The notes under the pieces: model-generated
The model's input: the letters and a program-made list of their open reading frames with translations, nothing else
Told to the model about the DNA's origin: nothing
Databases searched by the model: none
In this document: positions 54,161 to 63,182 of the stretch, in pieces
Position numbering within the stretch: the stretch's first letter is position 1
Layout: every line of letters begins with the position of its first letter
Program-made: the position numbers and the translations under genes
Assembly (NCBI GenBank): GCA_014323675.1
Contig: JACONN010000002.1
Coordinates: forward strand, 1,718,001-1,782,000
Direction of reading: 5' to 3'
From: Hormoscilla sp. GM7CHS1pb
GTDB lineage: Bacteria > Cyanobacteriota > Cyanobacteriia > Cyanobacteriales > Desertifilaceae
DNA length: 64,000 nucleotides

Positions 54161-54340
54161 GCCGCAACTACTTTTGAGCGCACCCGATGAGAGGCGATCG
54201 CCCCGAATTAAAGAAGAGGGCGATCGCGAAAGATTGTTTCTTGTCCGAAAAAGAGATGCCGTATGTAATGCTGCCTGGCGAGCAAAATGCAATGTGATTT
54301 GGGGTATCCTGCCTCCTAGCGTTGGTGGGCGGTGCCCACC

Positions 54341-54901
54341 CTACTTTTTAGCATATTGCCCCTCCCGCCCCTCCCAGGTTTTTTTGTCTACAATGTCAGC
54401 GTGTTTTTGATTTATATTGATTACATAGCTAGCTTCATCATCTTTACTTTCCATAAGTTTGCATAAAGTATAGGTTATAACCGTCAAACCATCCCAGTCT
54501 TCACTTAATATTGCTTGATTTTCAGATGACGGTAAGTAAATGAATAAACTCCATAATTTACGAGATTGATGCAACCAGTTTATGCATTGCATTACAAAGG
54601 CTAATAAAGCCCCCCAACCTCCCAAAGTATTTTCAGATAATAATAATACTAGCCCAATTAGGAAAAAGAATAATATTACTTTGAACGGGAATATAGCAGG
54701 TTTACTAATTCGTTTAATACCAAAACCGGTAATATTTTGAAATTGAAAGACATCTTCATTTAATGTTAATGCATATTTATTAACATGCATAGGGGAATTT
54801 AGTTTTCTTATTATAGTTTGATTTTCATGGTTTTGAAAAAAATAGTTGACACTCATTATCTGAAACCCCTTAGCATGAAAGACTTTTAGAAAGTATATCA
54901 C
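54341..54901 (-). CDS. Unknown membrane protein, possibly DUF6232-like
   Basis: About 170-186 residues; ATG 54856 (MSVNYFFQNHENQTIIRKLN) is the likelier start. LNEDVFQFQNITGFGIKRISKPAIFPFKVILFFFLIGLVLLLSENTLGGWGALLAFVMQCINWLHQSRKLWSLFIYLPSSENQAILSEDWDGLTVITYTLCKLMES fits the small family where a YALxNITxV beta region is followed by two membrane helices. I am not certain of the assignment. It is AT-rich with no HIP1 site. The last residues (KTWEGREGQYAKK) end in a repeat-rich gap. Confidence 0.6.
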   Translation of the reverse strand: MIYFLKVFHAKGFQIMSVNYFFQNHENQTIIRKLNSPMHVNKYALTLNEDVFQFQNITGFGIKRISKPAIFPFKVILFFFLIGLVLLLSENTLGGWGALLAFVMQCINWLHQSRKLWSLFIYLPSSENQAILSEDWDGLTVITYTLCKLMESKDDEASYVININQKHADIVDKKTWEGREGQYAKK

Positions 54902-55049
54902 GTTTGTAGGACAGCTTCAACAGATAAATCTGGGAATCATCTCCTAAAATGGCCACTCACGCCGTGGCCATTTTGATTTTACATGTTAACTGGAGTATAA
55001 CTCCTATTTTGTATTATTTTGTATTGCATTAATAATACGCAATCTATCC

Positions 55050-55109
55050 CCGGAAGCACTTTAGTGCTTACTACGAACCCGGAAGCACTAAAGTGCTTAC
55101 TACGAACCC
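55050..55109. repeat. 29-bp direct repeat before valS
   Basis: CCCGGAAGCACTTTAGTGCT plus TACTACGAA occurs twice in a row (about 55050-55079 and 55079-55108), the second with CACTAAAGTG instead of CACTTTAGTG. Each contains the palindrome AGCACT..AGTGCT. The 54902-55178 gap has also a GGCCACT...GTGGCC pairing near 54949-54972. Confidence 0.75.
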
Positions 55110-55178
55110 GGACTTGGCAGTAGCGCCCAGAAGATCTTAGAATAAATCCCATGTCCCATCATCTGTCCAGGATCTCTA

Positions 55179-57901
55179 ATGACCGAGACCATTCTGCTCA
55201 GCAAATACGACCCCTCTCACACCGAAGCCAAGTGGCAACAATATTGGCAAGACCATCAGGTCTTCCAAGCTGACCCCGCAAAAGGCGGCGAACCTTACTG
55301 TGTCGTTATCCCGCCCCCTAATGTCACGGGCAGTCTCCATATGGGTCACGCTTTTGAAAGTTCCCTCATCGATACTTTGGTCCGCTACCACCGGATGCGC
55401 GGACGCAATACTCTCTGGTTGCCCGGCACTGACCACGCTAGCATCGCTGTTCAAACTATTCTGGAAAGACAATTACAAGCTGAAGGCAAATCTCGCTACG
55501 ATCTGGGCCGCGATCGCTTTCTGGAACGGGCCTGGCAGTGGAAAGCGGAGTCCGGGGGGACGATCGTCAACCAACTGCGACGCCTGGGGGTGTCCGTGGA
55601 CTGGTCCCGGGAACGCTTTACTATGGATGCAGGTTTGTCGAAGGCGGTATTAACAGCATTCGTCCAATTCTACGAACAAGGACTGATTTATCGCGGCAAC
55701 TACATGGTTAACTGGTGCCCTGCTTCCCAGTCGGCGGTGTCTGACCTGGAGGTGGAAAGTAAGGAGGTAAATGGGCATCTGTGGCATTTTCGCTATCCTC
55801 TCACAGATGGTAGCGGCTATGTGGAGGTGGCAACCACCCGACCGGAAACTATGTTGGGGGATACGGCGGTGGCAGTTAATCCCCAAGACGAACGCTATCA
55901 GCATTTAATCGGCAAAACAGTCACTTTGCCAATTATGAACCGGGAAATTCCGATTATTGGCGATGAATTGGTCGATCGCTCCTTCGGGACGGGTTGCGTG
56001 AAGGTGACTCCCGCCCACGATCCCAATGACTTTGAGATGGGCCAGCGCCACCAGTTGCCCTTCATCAATATTATGAATAAGGATGGCAGCTTGAATGAAA
56101 ATGCGGGACATTTTCACGGACTTGACCGCTTTGTCGCCCGCAAAAATGTGGTGGCACAGTTGCGAGAGGAAAATTTCCTGGTTAAGGTTGAAGATTATAC
56201 CCATGCTGTCCCCTATAGCGATCGGGGCAAGGTGCCGGTCGAACCTCTCCTCTCTACCCAGTGGTTCGTGAAAATTCGCCCGATCGCAGATAAAACTCTG
56301 GAATTCTTGGACGCACAAAATTCCCCTCGGTTTGTCCCCGATCGCTGGACGAAGGTCTATCGGGATTGGCTAATAAAATTGAAAGACTGGTGTATCTCCC
56401 GCCAACTGTGGTGGGGACATCAAATTCCGGCCTGGTATGCGGTGAGTGAAACTGGGGGCGAAATAACTGATACTACCCCCTTCTTTGTGGCAGGCGATCG
56501 CGAAGCAGCAGAAGCAAAAGCGAAAGCCAAGTTTGGAGAAGATGTCCAGTTGAAACAGGATCCCGACGTGTTAGATACCTGGTTTTCTTCGGGACTATGG
56601 CCATTTTCGACAATGGGCTGGCCGGAAAAAGACCATCCTGACTTAGACTTTTACTATCCGACGACAACCTTGGTAACGGGTTTTGATATCATTTTCTTCT
56701 GGGTAGCCCGGATGACGATGATGGCAAGACATTTTACGGGTCAGATGCCCTTTAAGGATGTCTATATTCACGGGTTGGTCAGGGATGAGAACAACAAAAA
56801 AATGTCCAAGTCAGCGGGGAACGGCATCGATCCGCTGCTGCTGATTGAGAAATACGGTACGGATGCCCTGCGTTATACTTTGATTAAGGAAGTGGCAGGT
56901 GCAGGTCAAGATATCCGCTTGGAATATAACCGCAAGACGGATGAGTCAGCATCGGTGGAAGCATCCCGCAATTTTGCTAATAAGTTGTGGAATGCGGCCC
57001 GGTTTGTGATGATGAACCTGGATGGGAAAACTCCAGAAACATTGGGTTCTCCTAAAATGGAGGCCCTGGAACTTTGCGATCGCTGGATTTTGTCTCGGTT
57101 CGATCGAGTGGTACAGCAGACAGGGGACTACATAGATAATTATGGTTTGGGAGAAGCAGCGAAGGGACTATATGAGTTCATCTGGGGGACTTCTGCGATT
57201 GGTACATTGAATTGGTAAAATCGCGGCTGCGTCAAGATGGGGAACCAGGTTCCCGGGTGGTGGCCCAGCAGACTTTGGCCTGCGTATTAGAAGGGGTACT
57301 GAAACTGCTGCATCCCTTTATGCCGCATATTACCGAGGAAATTTGGCAGACTCTCACTCAAGCAGAGGCAGGGAAAAGTTTGGCGATCGCACTTTATCCC
57401 CAGGCCCAGACAAGTATAATAGATCGTAAGCTGGAAGAAGACTTTGACCTGATAATTGACACGATCCGCACGCTCCGGAATTTGCGGGCGGAGGCGGATG
57501 TGAAACCCGGAGTGCAGGTGGACGCCATCTTGCAGAGTGAAAGCGTCAGGGAACGAGAAATCCTGGAGGCCGGGGAAACTTATCTGCAAGAGATTGGTAA
57601 AGTGGAGAAATTGACCATTACCGAGACTGTGGCGGAAGTTGGGCAGATTATAGCAGGGGTGACGGGGACAGTACAAGTGCTAATTCCCTTGGCAGGTGTA
57701 GTGGATGTGGAGGCCCTGCGTGCTAAGTTGCAGAAGGATTTGGGTAAGATAGAAGCAGAAATTAAATCTCTGGAAGGCCGTCTCAATAATCCGGGTTTTG
57801 TTAACAAAGCCCCAGCAGAAGTGGTAGAAGGGGCCCGGATGAGTCTAGCAGAGTCGGAAAAACAAGCCGAAATTTTGCGCGATCGTTTAGGTCTTTTGTG
57901 A
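55179..57901 (+). CDS. valS: Valyl-tRNA synthetase (single-base frameshift)
   Basis: Charges tRNA(Val); class I synthetase. The first frame (55179-57218) has [15 protein letters not shown] (HIGH motif), TDHASIAVQ, the editing domain with [18 protein letters not shown] and [30 protein letters not shown] and the [12 protein letters not shown] loop (KMSKS). It changes phase after LYEFIWG, and the C-terminal anticodon and coiled-coil parts ([56 protein letters not shown]) lie in the next frame to 57901. One extra G in the run 57184-57188 restores [13 protein letters not shown] and 908 whole codons. As valS is normally essential, a sequence error is a serious alternative. Confidence 0.95.
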
Positions 57902-57951
57902 AGCTACCACGTTTTCTTTGTCTACAGGCATGGGTTAGATAGGAAAGAGAA

Positions 57952-59157
57952 ATGACTACTACAAAGCAAGAGTTGCTCTTGATAGATGGGAGCTGGCTGG
58001 CCTTTCGGGCTGCTGCTTGGCAAAACCGCACTTTTGGACCAGAACCTTCTACAGAGTACGAAACTCGTGTCTGTTTTAGTTTTATGGTGGGCTTACTGGA
58101 CGTCGTAGTCAAGCACCAACCGCAGGCGATCGTCATAGCGATGGGAAGCAACACCCCAATATTTCGATGCTACGAATACCCTGGTTACAAGGGTGTAACA
58201 GACCCAGAAAAAACGATTTTTGGTCTTATGCCAGCCAAAAGCCATCTTTATGCACTGCTCCAGGCTCTAAATCTACAAATAGTGAATGCTGCGGGATATG
58301 AAGGAGATGATGTATTGGCAACATTAGCGCTTGTGGGGAGCGCAGAGGGCTACAGGGTGAAAGTGTTGACGGGCGACCAGGACTTATTTGCGGTTGTAGA
58401 CGACAGCAAAAATATTAGCGTATTATATCAAGAGGGCTACAGGGCGAAAGTGTTGATGGGCATAACTAAGGTTCTCGCCCCCTCGGAATTCTGTGAGGCA
58501 GAAGTCATCGACCGACTAGGCGTCGCACCGGTCCAGGTAACTGACTATAAAGCGCTCTGCGGGGATCCATCTGATAACATTCCTGGGGTCAAGGGAATAG
58601 GCCGTAAGACGGCGGCCAATCTACTAAACAGCTATGGTAGTCTCGACAATATATATGCGTCGTTAGGAAATATTAAGGGGGCTGTGAAGGACAAGCTAGT
58701 TGCAGGCCAGTCGTCGGCTTATTTGTTCCAGCGCTTGGTTCAGTTGAGGACGGATATTCTAGGTGAGGTAAAAGCAGTCCGATCGGGAAAAACGAGCGGT
58801 GTTCGCCTTGAGGACTGCTTGGTATCTAAGTGCAGGTTGCTGCCAGTCCCCTGCGTTGCATTTGAACCCTGGGATTTTGATGATGTGGATTTGGTGCTAA
58901 CCTCAGCAGGAGGTGCGATTTCGAGAATTTGGGCGCACACAGATGAATTATGGGGATGGGAAGATGGTGCCGGGGATCTTGCGTGGCGGAGGGTTCCTGA
59001 GTCAGAACGCGAAGAACGTGCGGCATTGTTGTCGGCTGAACTCGGTGTTCATGATAGCTGTGCGGTTGGGTGGGTAGTGCCAGCTATTGTTAACCTCTTG
59101 AGTTGCTTGCTCCCGCTGGATCCTTACACGGCTGCGCCTAAAAATGAGATGCACTGA
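57952..59157 (+). CDS. Stand-alone 5'-3' exonuclease-like (PolA N-domain/FEN) protein
   Basis: 401 residues. The first ~280 follow the 5'-3' exonuclease of DNA polymerase I: LLLIDGSWLAFRAA, SFMVGLLDVVVKHQPQAIVIAM, GYEGDDVLATLA, VLTGDQDLFAVVDD and GDPSDNIPGVKGIGRKTAANLL (H3TH). The usual FDxxxPTFRHxxYxxYKxxR helix is altered: AMGSNTPIFRCYEYPGYKGVTD lacks the Asp after F/M and the Arg, so activity may be reduced or changed. The segment EGYRVKVLTG is partly repeated as EGYRAKVLMG. The C-terminal ~110 residues are unlike any polymerase domain. No polymerase follows, so it is a separate protein. Confidence 0.8.
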   Translation: MTTTKQELLLIDGSWLAFRAAAWQNRTFGPEPSTEYETRVCFSFMVGLLDVVVKHQPQAIVIAMGSNTPIFRCYEYPGYKGVTDPEKTIFGLMPAKSHLYALLQALNLQIVNAAGYEGDDVLATLALVGSAEGYRVKVLTGDQDLFAVVDDSKNISVLYQEGYRAKVLMGITKVLAPSEFCEAEVIDRLGVAPVQVTDYKALCGDPSDNIPGVKGIGRKTAANLLNSYGSLDNIYASLGNIKGAVKDKLVAGQSSAYLFQRLVQLRTDILGEVKAVRSGKTSGVRLEDCLVSKCRLLPVPCVAFEPWDFDDVDLVLTSAGGAISRIWAHTDELWGWEDGAGDLAWRRVPESEREERAALLSAELGVHDSCAVGWVVPAIVNLLSCLLPLDPYTAAPKNEMH

Positions 59158-59187
59158 CACCGGTTTAGTTGAGGCACGAAACCCAAC

Positions 59188-59598
59188 CTACGAACTTACT
59201 TGACCTTGTTTCTGGCGCTGGCGCAAAAAATCAGCAAACTCTTCAAGTTGTCCCAGACGTTCTTCTGAAAGTTCATCTAAAATAGCTGCTAATCTGGCCC
59301 GAACCCCAACAGTTTCACTAGCTGGTTTAACCAGGTATATTTGGTCAGGATAAACAGTTTCAATACCTATATTTTCTACAAAAGAGTCAGGCTCCTCTCT
59401 ATGACTCTCAATAAAATTTCCTTGTTGATCGTATTTTACCCAGTTGCCAAACAGTTCCACTTCGTAAGCTTCGCCATTGTTATAAACTTCGACGATCGTT
59501 CCGATCGTTTCTGAACTAGCTATCCCACCTTCAGTTAATTCTATATCCTGGGTTAATTTAACAGTAGCAAAGAGATGAAATTGATTATTCACGGTCAA
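59188..59598 (-). CDS. DUF4926-domain protein
   Basis: 136 residues. LFATVKLTQDIELTEGGIASSETIGTIVEVYNNGEAYEVELFGNW is the DUF4926 pattern (small SH3-like beta barrel: xLxxDIPEEGLxxGxxGTIVExxxxGxYEVEF). The C-terminus (AAILDELSEERLGQLEEFADFLRQRQKQG) is a helix of DUF2281-like type often seen in antitoxin-like small proteins. Its start overlaps the stop of the upstream DUF6883 gene by four bases (ATGA). Function unknown. Confidence 0.7.
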   Translation of the reverse strand: MTVNNQFHLFATVKLTQDIELTEGGIASSETIGTIVEVYNNGEAYEVELFGNWVKYDQQGNFIESHREEPDSFVENIGIETVYPDQIYLVKPASETVGVRARLAAILDELSEERLGQLEEFADFLRQRQKQGQVSS

Positions 59599-59963
59599 TC
59601 TCCTTTTTTATGTTCTGGAACAGCAGTGACAAAACGGGCAATATTTTCACCGAAACGTACTAACCACACGGTCTTAATAGGTTTTGATCGTCCGTTTACC
59701 GCGTAGCGGAGGGGGCCCAGAGCGTGTGTATCAATTTGAACTGAAGCTACATAGCTATCGCCATAAGGATGTTTACCTGTTGGTTGAAGTCGATCGAGAG
59801 AAACTTCGGCTAAGATGGCTTGACGAATAGATTCAGCAGAGTCAAAACCAAGAATATTTTGCCAGTAGTTTTGCTTATCGCCTCCTTCGCCCGGTTTGGC
59901 TATACAGGTTAATAAATATTCTGCTTTGGCTATCGGAAACTTTATATCTAGGGGCTGGTTCAT
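59595..59963 (-). CDS. DUF6883-domain protein
   Basis: 122 residues: MNQPLDIKFPIAKAEYLLTCIAKPGEGGDKQNYWQNILGFDSAESIRQAILAEV, later IKTVWLVRFGENIARFVTAVP. It looks like the DUF6883 family (K-x-x-YLL...GG-x-K-xxxxxxLGF), small proteins often paired with a DUF4926-type gene, as here. The IDTHALGPLRYAVNGRSKPI part is read from a GCGGAGGGGGCCC-type repeat (59700-59728), so the protein has been extended. No activity is known to me. Confidence 0.65.
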   Translation of the reverse strand: MNQPLDIKFPIAKAEYLLTCIAKPGEGGDKQNYWQNILGFDSAESIRQAILAEVSLDRLQPTGKHPYGDSYVASVQIDTHALGPLRYAVNGRSKPIKTVWLVRFGENIARFVTAVPEHKKGD

Positions 59964-60048
59964 TTTCCCTTTTTCTTCACTTTCAATCTCCTTTAATCCT
60001 ATGGTTTACATCGCCCACGTTAGTTACTCGCGATCGCCCGATCGCCCC

Positions 60049-60879
60049 TCACAAAAATTCCAGCACCCTTTGGAGATAAGTATCAGCCGACTCCAACATC
60101 GGAAAATGAGCCGTATTGGGAATCATAGCAAATTCTACCAAATCATTCAACTCAGCCGCCTTTTTCCCCATCTCGGCTGGAATAATCTTATCATATTCAC
60201 CAGCAACCAAGAGACAGGGAACCGACAACTTAGAAAATTCCTCTGGCATAAATTCCGCTGCATCCTTACTCACAGAAGTATAGATCGTACCCAATGCCGC
60301 CTCGTAATCTGCCAACAGAAAATCTTCCAAAAAAGCCCGACTTTGGGCAGAGGGAATGGCACGATAAAGGAATCTCGCCATAAACATCTTATCCATCAGG
60401 GGAATCTGCGTCAGCCACTTGGGGCGAAACTTCACCACATACCCGCCAAACCGATGAAAAGCCGTAAATGACTTTTCGTCGTATGCAAAAATCCCACTAC
60501 AGGTTAAAATCGCCTTTTCTACCAATTCCGGGTAGCGATTCATAAACAGCACCGCCACTGACGCCCCCATCGAATGGGCATTAATATACACCTTTTCTAG
60601 CTGCAAAGCATCTAACAATGCTGCCAAATCTTCGGCATATGCTTCCATTTCGTAGCCAATTTCCACCGGTTGTTCCGGCAGTCTGCTTCTGCCAAACCCC
60701 CGCATATCATATAGCAGACAATCAAATTTATCCCCGATCGCCCTGGCCGTGGATTCCCAGTACCGGTCCGAACCCGCCCAGCCATGGACAAACACCATCA
60801 CGGACTTACTTGACGAAGTCGAATCCTCTTTCACCCATTCATAATAATGTTCTACCCCACGAACCTTTATCTTTCCCAT
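60049..60879 (-). CDS. Alpha/beta-fold hydrolase
   Basis: About 276 residues (start MGKIKVRGVEHYYEW at 60879; an ATG five codons earlier exists). VFVHGWAGSDRYW carries the oxyanion HG, YINAHSMGASVAVLFM the nucleophile Ser (HSMGAS), VAGEYDKIIP the acid, and IPNTAHFPMLE the His. The cap region (KFRPKWLTQIPLMDKMFMARFLYRAIP) resembles the MhpC/epoxide-hydrolase type. The substrate cannot be told. It stands 60 bases beyond the clpX 3' end on the same strand. Intact. Confidence 0.88.
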   Translation of the reverse strand: MGKIKVRGVEHYYEWVKEDSTSSSKSVMVFVHGWAGSDRYWESTARAIGDKFDCLLYDMRGFGRSRLPEQPVEIGYEMEAYAEDLAALLDALQLEKVYINAHSMGASVAVLFMNRYPELVEKAILTCSGIFAYDEKSFTAFHRFGGYVVKFRPKWLTQIPLMDKMFMARFLYRAIPSAQSRAFLEDFLLADYEAALGTIYTSVSKDAAEFMPEEFSKLSVPCLLVAGEYDKIIPAEMGKKAAELNDLVEFAMIPNTAHFPMLESADTYLQRVLEFL

Positions 60880-60953
60880 AATCCTATAAAACAATAGAGG
60901 GTGAAATCGGAGTAGACTTCACCCTGCACTATATTCTCTATCCCCCGATCGAG

Positions 60954-62303
60954 TTAAGCAGAAGCTGGCTTTGGCAGAGAAGATGGATGCAATAACAACT
61001 CAGCAGTCGATCGCTTCTCAACCATTTCCTTAGTGATGGCGCAGCGAGTCAGATCCTTGCGGGATGGCAACTCGTACATCACCTCCAGCATCAGTTCTTC
61101 CACGATACTCCGCAGGGCCCTCGCTCCCGTCTTGCGCCGGTATGCTTCTTTGGCGATCGCCTTTACCGCCTCCGGTCGGAATTCCAGCTGGACATTATCC
61201 ATCCAGAGCAGTTTCTGGTATTGTTTTACCAGAGCATTTTTCGGTTCCGTCAAGATTGCCATCAGGGCCTCTTCATCCAGAGGTTCCACCACTGCCGCCA
61301 CTGGTATTCTGCCAATGAACTCTGGAATCATGCCAAACTTGACCATATCATCTGGTTCCAGATTTTTCAGTACCTCAACTGTCCGTTGTTCCTTGCGAGG
61401 CGTATTTTCTCCAGGCTGAATAAACCCGATCGACTTTTTCCCCGTCCGTTGGGAGACCACCTTATCCAGGCCCACAAACGCACCGCCACAAATAAACAAG
61501 ATATTACCCGTATCTATTTGAATGCAATCTTGGTAGGGATGCTTCCGTCCCCCTTGGGGAGGCACATTTGCTACAGTTCCCTCCAACATTTTCAGCAAAG
61601 CTTGCTGAACGCCTTCACCCGATACATCCCTCGTGATTGACGGATTTTCGCTCTTACGGGCAATCTTGTCAATTTCATCTATATAAATGATACCCCGCTG
61701 AGCTTCTTCCACATCAAACTCTGCCACTTGCAGCAGGCGCAGCAAGATATTTTCCACATCCTCACCGACATACCCCGCTTCCGTCAGAGTCGTCGCATCT
61801 GCCACTGCGAAGGGTACATCCAGCATTTTTGCCAGAGTTTGAGCCAACAGGGTTTTGCCACAGCCCGTCGGCCCGATCAGCAGGATATTCGACTTTTGCA
61901 ATTCTACAGCATCATCCTTATTAGAACCTTTGCCGTCGTTTTTCCCCTGGATAAAGCTGAGACGCTTGTAATGGTTATATACCGCCACCGAGAGTACCTT
62001 CTTCGCCTCCTCTTGACCTATTACATGGTCGTCGAGGTAATTTTTAATCTCTTTCGGCTTAGGAATTTGATGCAACGATACATTTGCCGTACTTTTCCGC
62101 CGCTTTGGAGCCGGTTGTTCTCGCCGCTGGGCCGACTGTCCTGCTGTCGAACTTGAATCAAACAGTTCCTCGTCTAAAATCTCGTTACACAGTTCCACGC
62201 ACTCATCGCAAATATATACTCCCGGCCCAGCTATCAATTTGCGCACTTGCTCCTGAGACTTTCCACAAAAGGAACATTTTAGATGGGAGTCATACTTTGA
62301 CAT
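60954..62303 (-). CDS. clpX: ATP-dependent Clp protease ATPase subunit ClpX
   Basis: AAA+ unfoldase that feeds proteins to ClpP. The N-terminal zinc-binding domain ([29 protein letters not shown]), Walker [19 protein letters not shown], Walker [15 protein letters not shown], the pore loop [11 protein letters not shown], sensor regions and the IGF loop (SIGFIQPGE) are present; 449 residues, normal. ATG 62303 starts 10 bases after the end of clpP, in the cyanobacterial order tig-clpP-clpX. Intact. Confidence 0.98.
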   Translation of the reverse strand: MSKYDSHLKCSFCGKSQEQVRKLIAGPGVYICDECVELCNEILDEELFDSSSTAGQSAQRREQPAPKRRKSTANVSLHQIPKPKEIKNYLDDHVIGQEEAKKVLSVAVYNHYKRLSFIQGKNDGKGSNKDDAVELQKSNILLIGPTGCGKTLLAQTLAKMLDVPFAVADATTLTEAGYVGEDVENILLRLLQVAEFDVEEAQRGIIYIDEIDKIARKSENPSITRDVSGEGVQQALLKMLEGTVANVPPQGGRKHPYQDCIQIDTGNILFICGGAFVGLDKVVSQRTGKKSIGFIQPGENTPRKEQRTVEVLKNLEPDDMVKFGMIPEFIGRIPVAAVVEPLDEEALMAILTEPKNALVKQYQKLLWMDNVQLEFRPEAVKAIAKEAYRRKTGARALRSIVEELMLEVMYELPSRKDLTRCAITKEMVEKRSTAELLLHPSSLPKPASA

Positions 62304-62313
62304 ACTCTGCCTC

Positions 62314-63006
62314 TCATTTCACTACTGCGATCGGTTTGACCTTGTTTGGGCTATTTTGCCGGGAGATTACGCGATCTATGAGACCATAATTTTTGGCTTC
62401 CTCTGCCGACATAAAGAAGTCGCGTTCCGTATCTGCTGCTATTTTTTCCAAGGGTTGACCCGTGTGTTCCGCTAGCAATTCATTCAGAGTCTGCTTATGA
62501 TAGAGAATTTCTCTGGCTTGAATTTCTATGTCAACCGCTTGTCCTTGAGCCCCACCCAATGGCTGGTGAATCATGATCCGGGAATTCGGCAAAGACATGC
62601 GCTTGCCTGGGCCCCCTGCCGTCAGCAGAAATGCGCCCATACTCGCAGCTAAACCATAACATATGGTCACCACATCTGGGCGAATTTGTTGCATCGTGTC
62701 ATATATTGCCATCCCAGCCGTCACCGACCCTCCCGGGGAGTTGATGTACAACTGGATGTCTTTTTCTGGGTCTTCTGCTTCCAGGAACAGCAATTGGGCC
62801 ACTAGGGAGTCAGCTACATTATCGTTCACCTGGGTTCCCAAAAAGACAATCCGCTCGCGTAATAGCCGCGAGTAGATATCAAAGGCCCTCTCTCCTCTAC
62901 CGGACTGTTCGACTACCATCGGGATGACGCCCAAGGTATTCATAGAGTAGGCATCAAAGCGGAGCTTGCTTTCGGGCGAGTGATTTTTGGTTTGAGATAC
63001 AAGCAT
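62314..63006 (-). CDS. clpP: ATP-dependent Clp protease proteolytic subunit ClpP
   Basis: Serine peptidase of the ClpXP complex. Catalytic Ser in [12 protein letters not shown], His in [11 protein letters not shown] and Asp in VDIEIQ / ERDFFMS region; [20 protein letters not shown] and [34 protein letters not shown] are typical. Start at 63006 ([22 protein letters not shown]) gives an N-terminal extension; ATG 62943 ([22 protein letters not shown]) is the usual cyanobacterial start length and may be the real one. Directly upstream of clpX, likely one operon. Confidence 0.97.
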   Translation of the reverse strand: MLVSQTKNHSPESKLRFDAYSMNTLGVIPMVVEQSGRGERAFDIYSRLLRERIVFLGTQVNDNVADSLVAQLLFLEAEDPEKDIQLYINSPGGSVTAGMAIYDTMQQIRPDVVTICYGLAASMGAFLLTAGGPGKRMSLPNSRIMIHQPLGGAQGQAVDIEIQAREILYHKQTLNELLAEHTGQPLEKIAADTERDFFMSAEEAKNYGLIDRVISRQNSPNKVKPIAVVK

Positions 63007-63013
63007 AAAGCCG

Positions 63014-63057
63014 TCAGTTGTCAGTTGTCAGTTATCAGTTGTCAGTTGTCAGTTGCC
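63014..63057 (+). repeat. GTCAGTTGTCAGTT short tandem repeats between tig and clpP
   Basis: CAGTTGT is repeated about six times with small changes (GTCAGTTGTCAGTTATCAGT and so on) in the 176-base gap between tig and clpP. Similar small simple repeats occur near 12401 and 49696. No further feature is seen in the gap. Confidence 0.8.
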
Positions 63058-63182
63058 TAGTCTGTCTTTGCCCGTTCTGGTCAGCTAATACCATGCTCTC
63101 TGTAGACCATTATGACCTAATCTAGTGGGGTTTGGGGGAAAATCCCACAAAAATCTTACTCTGGGGACTCGAATGGGCCGAT

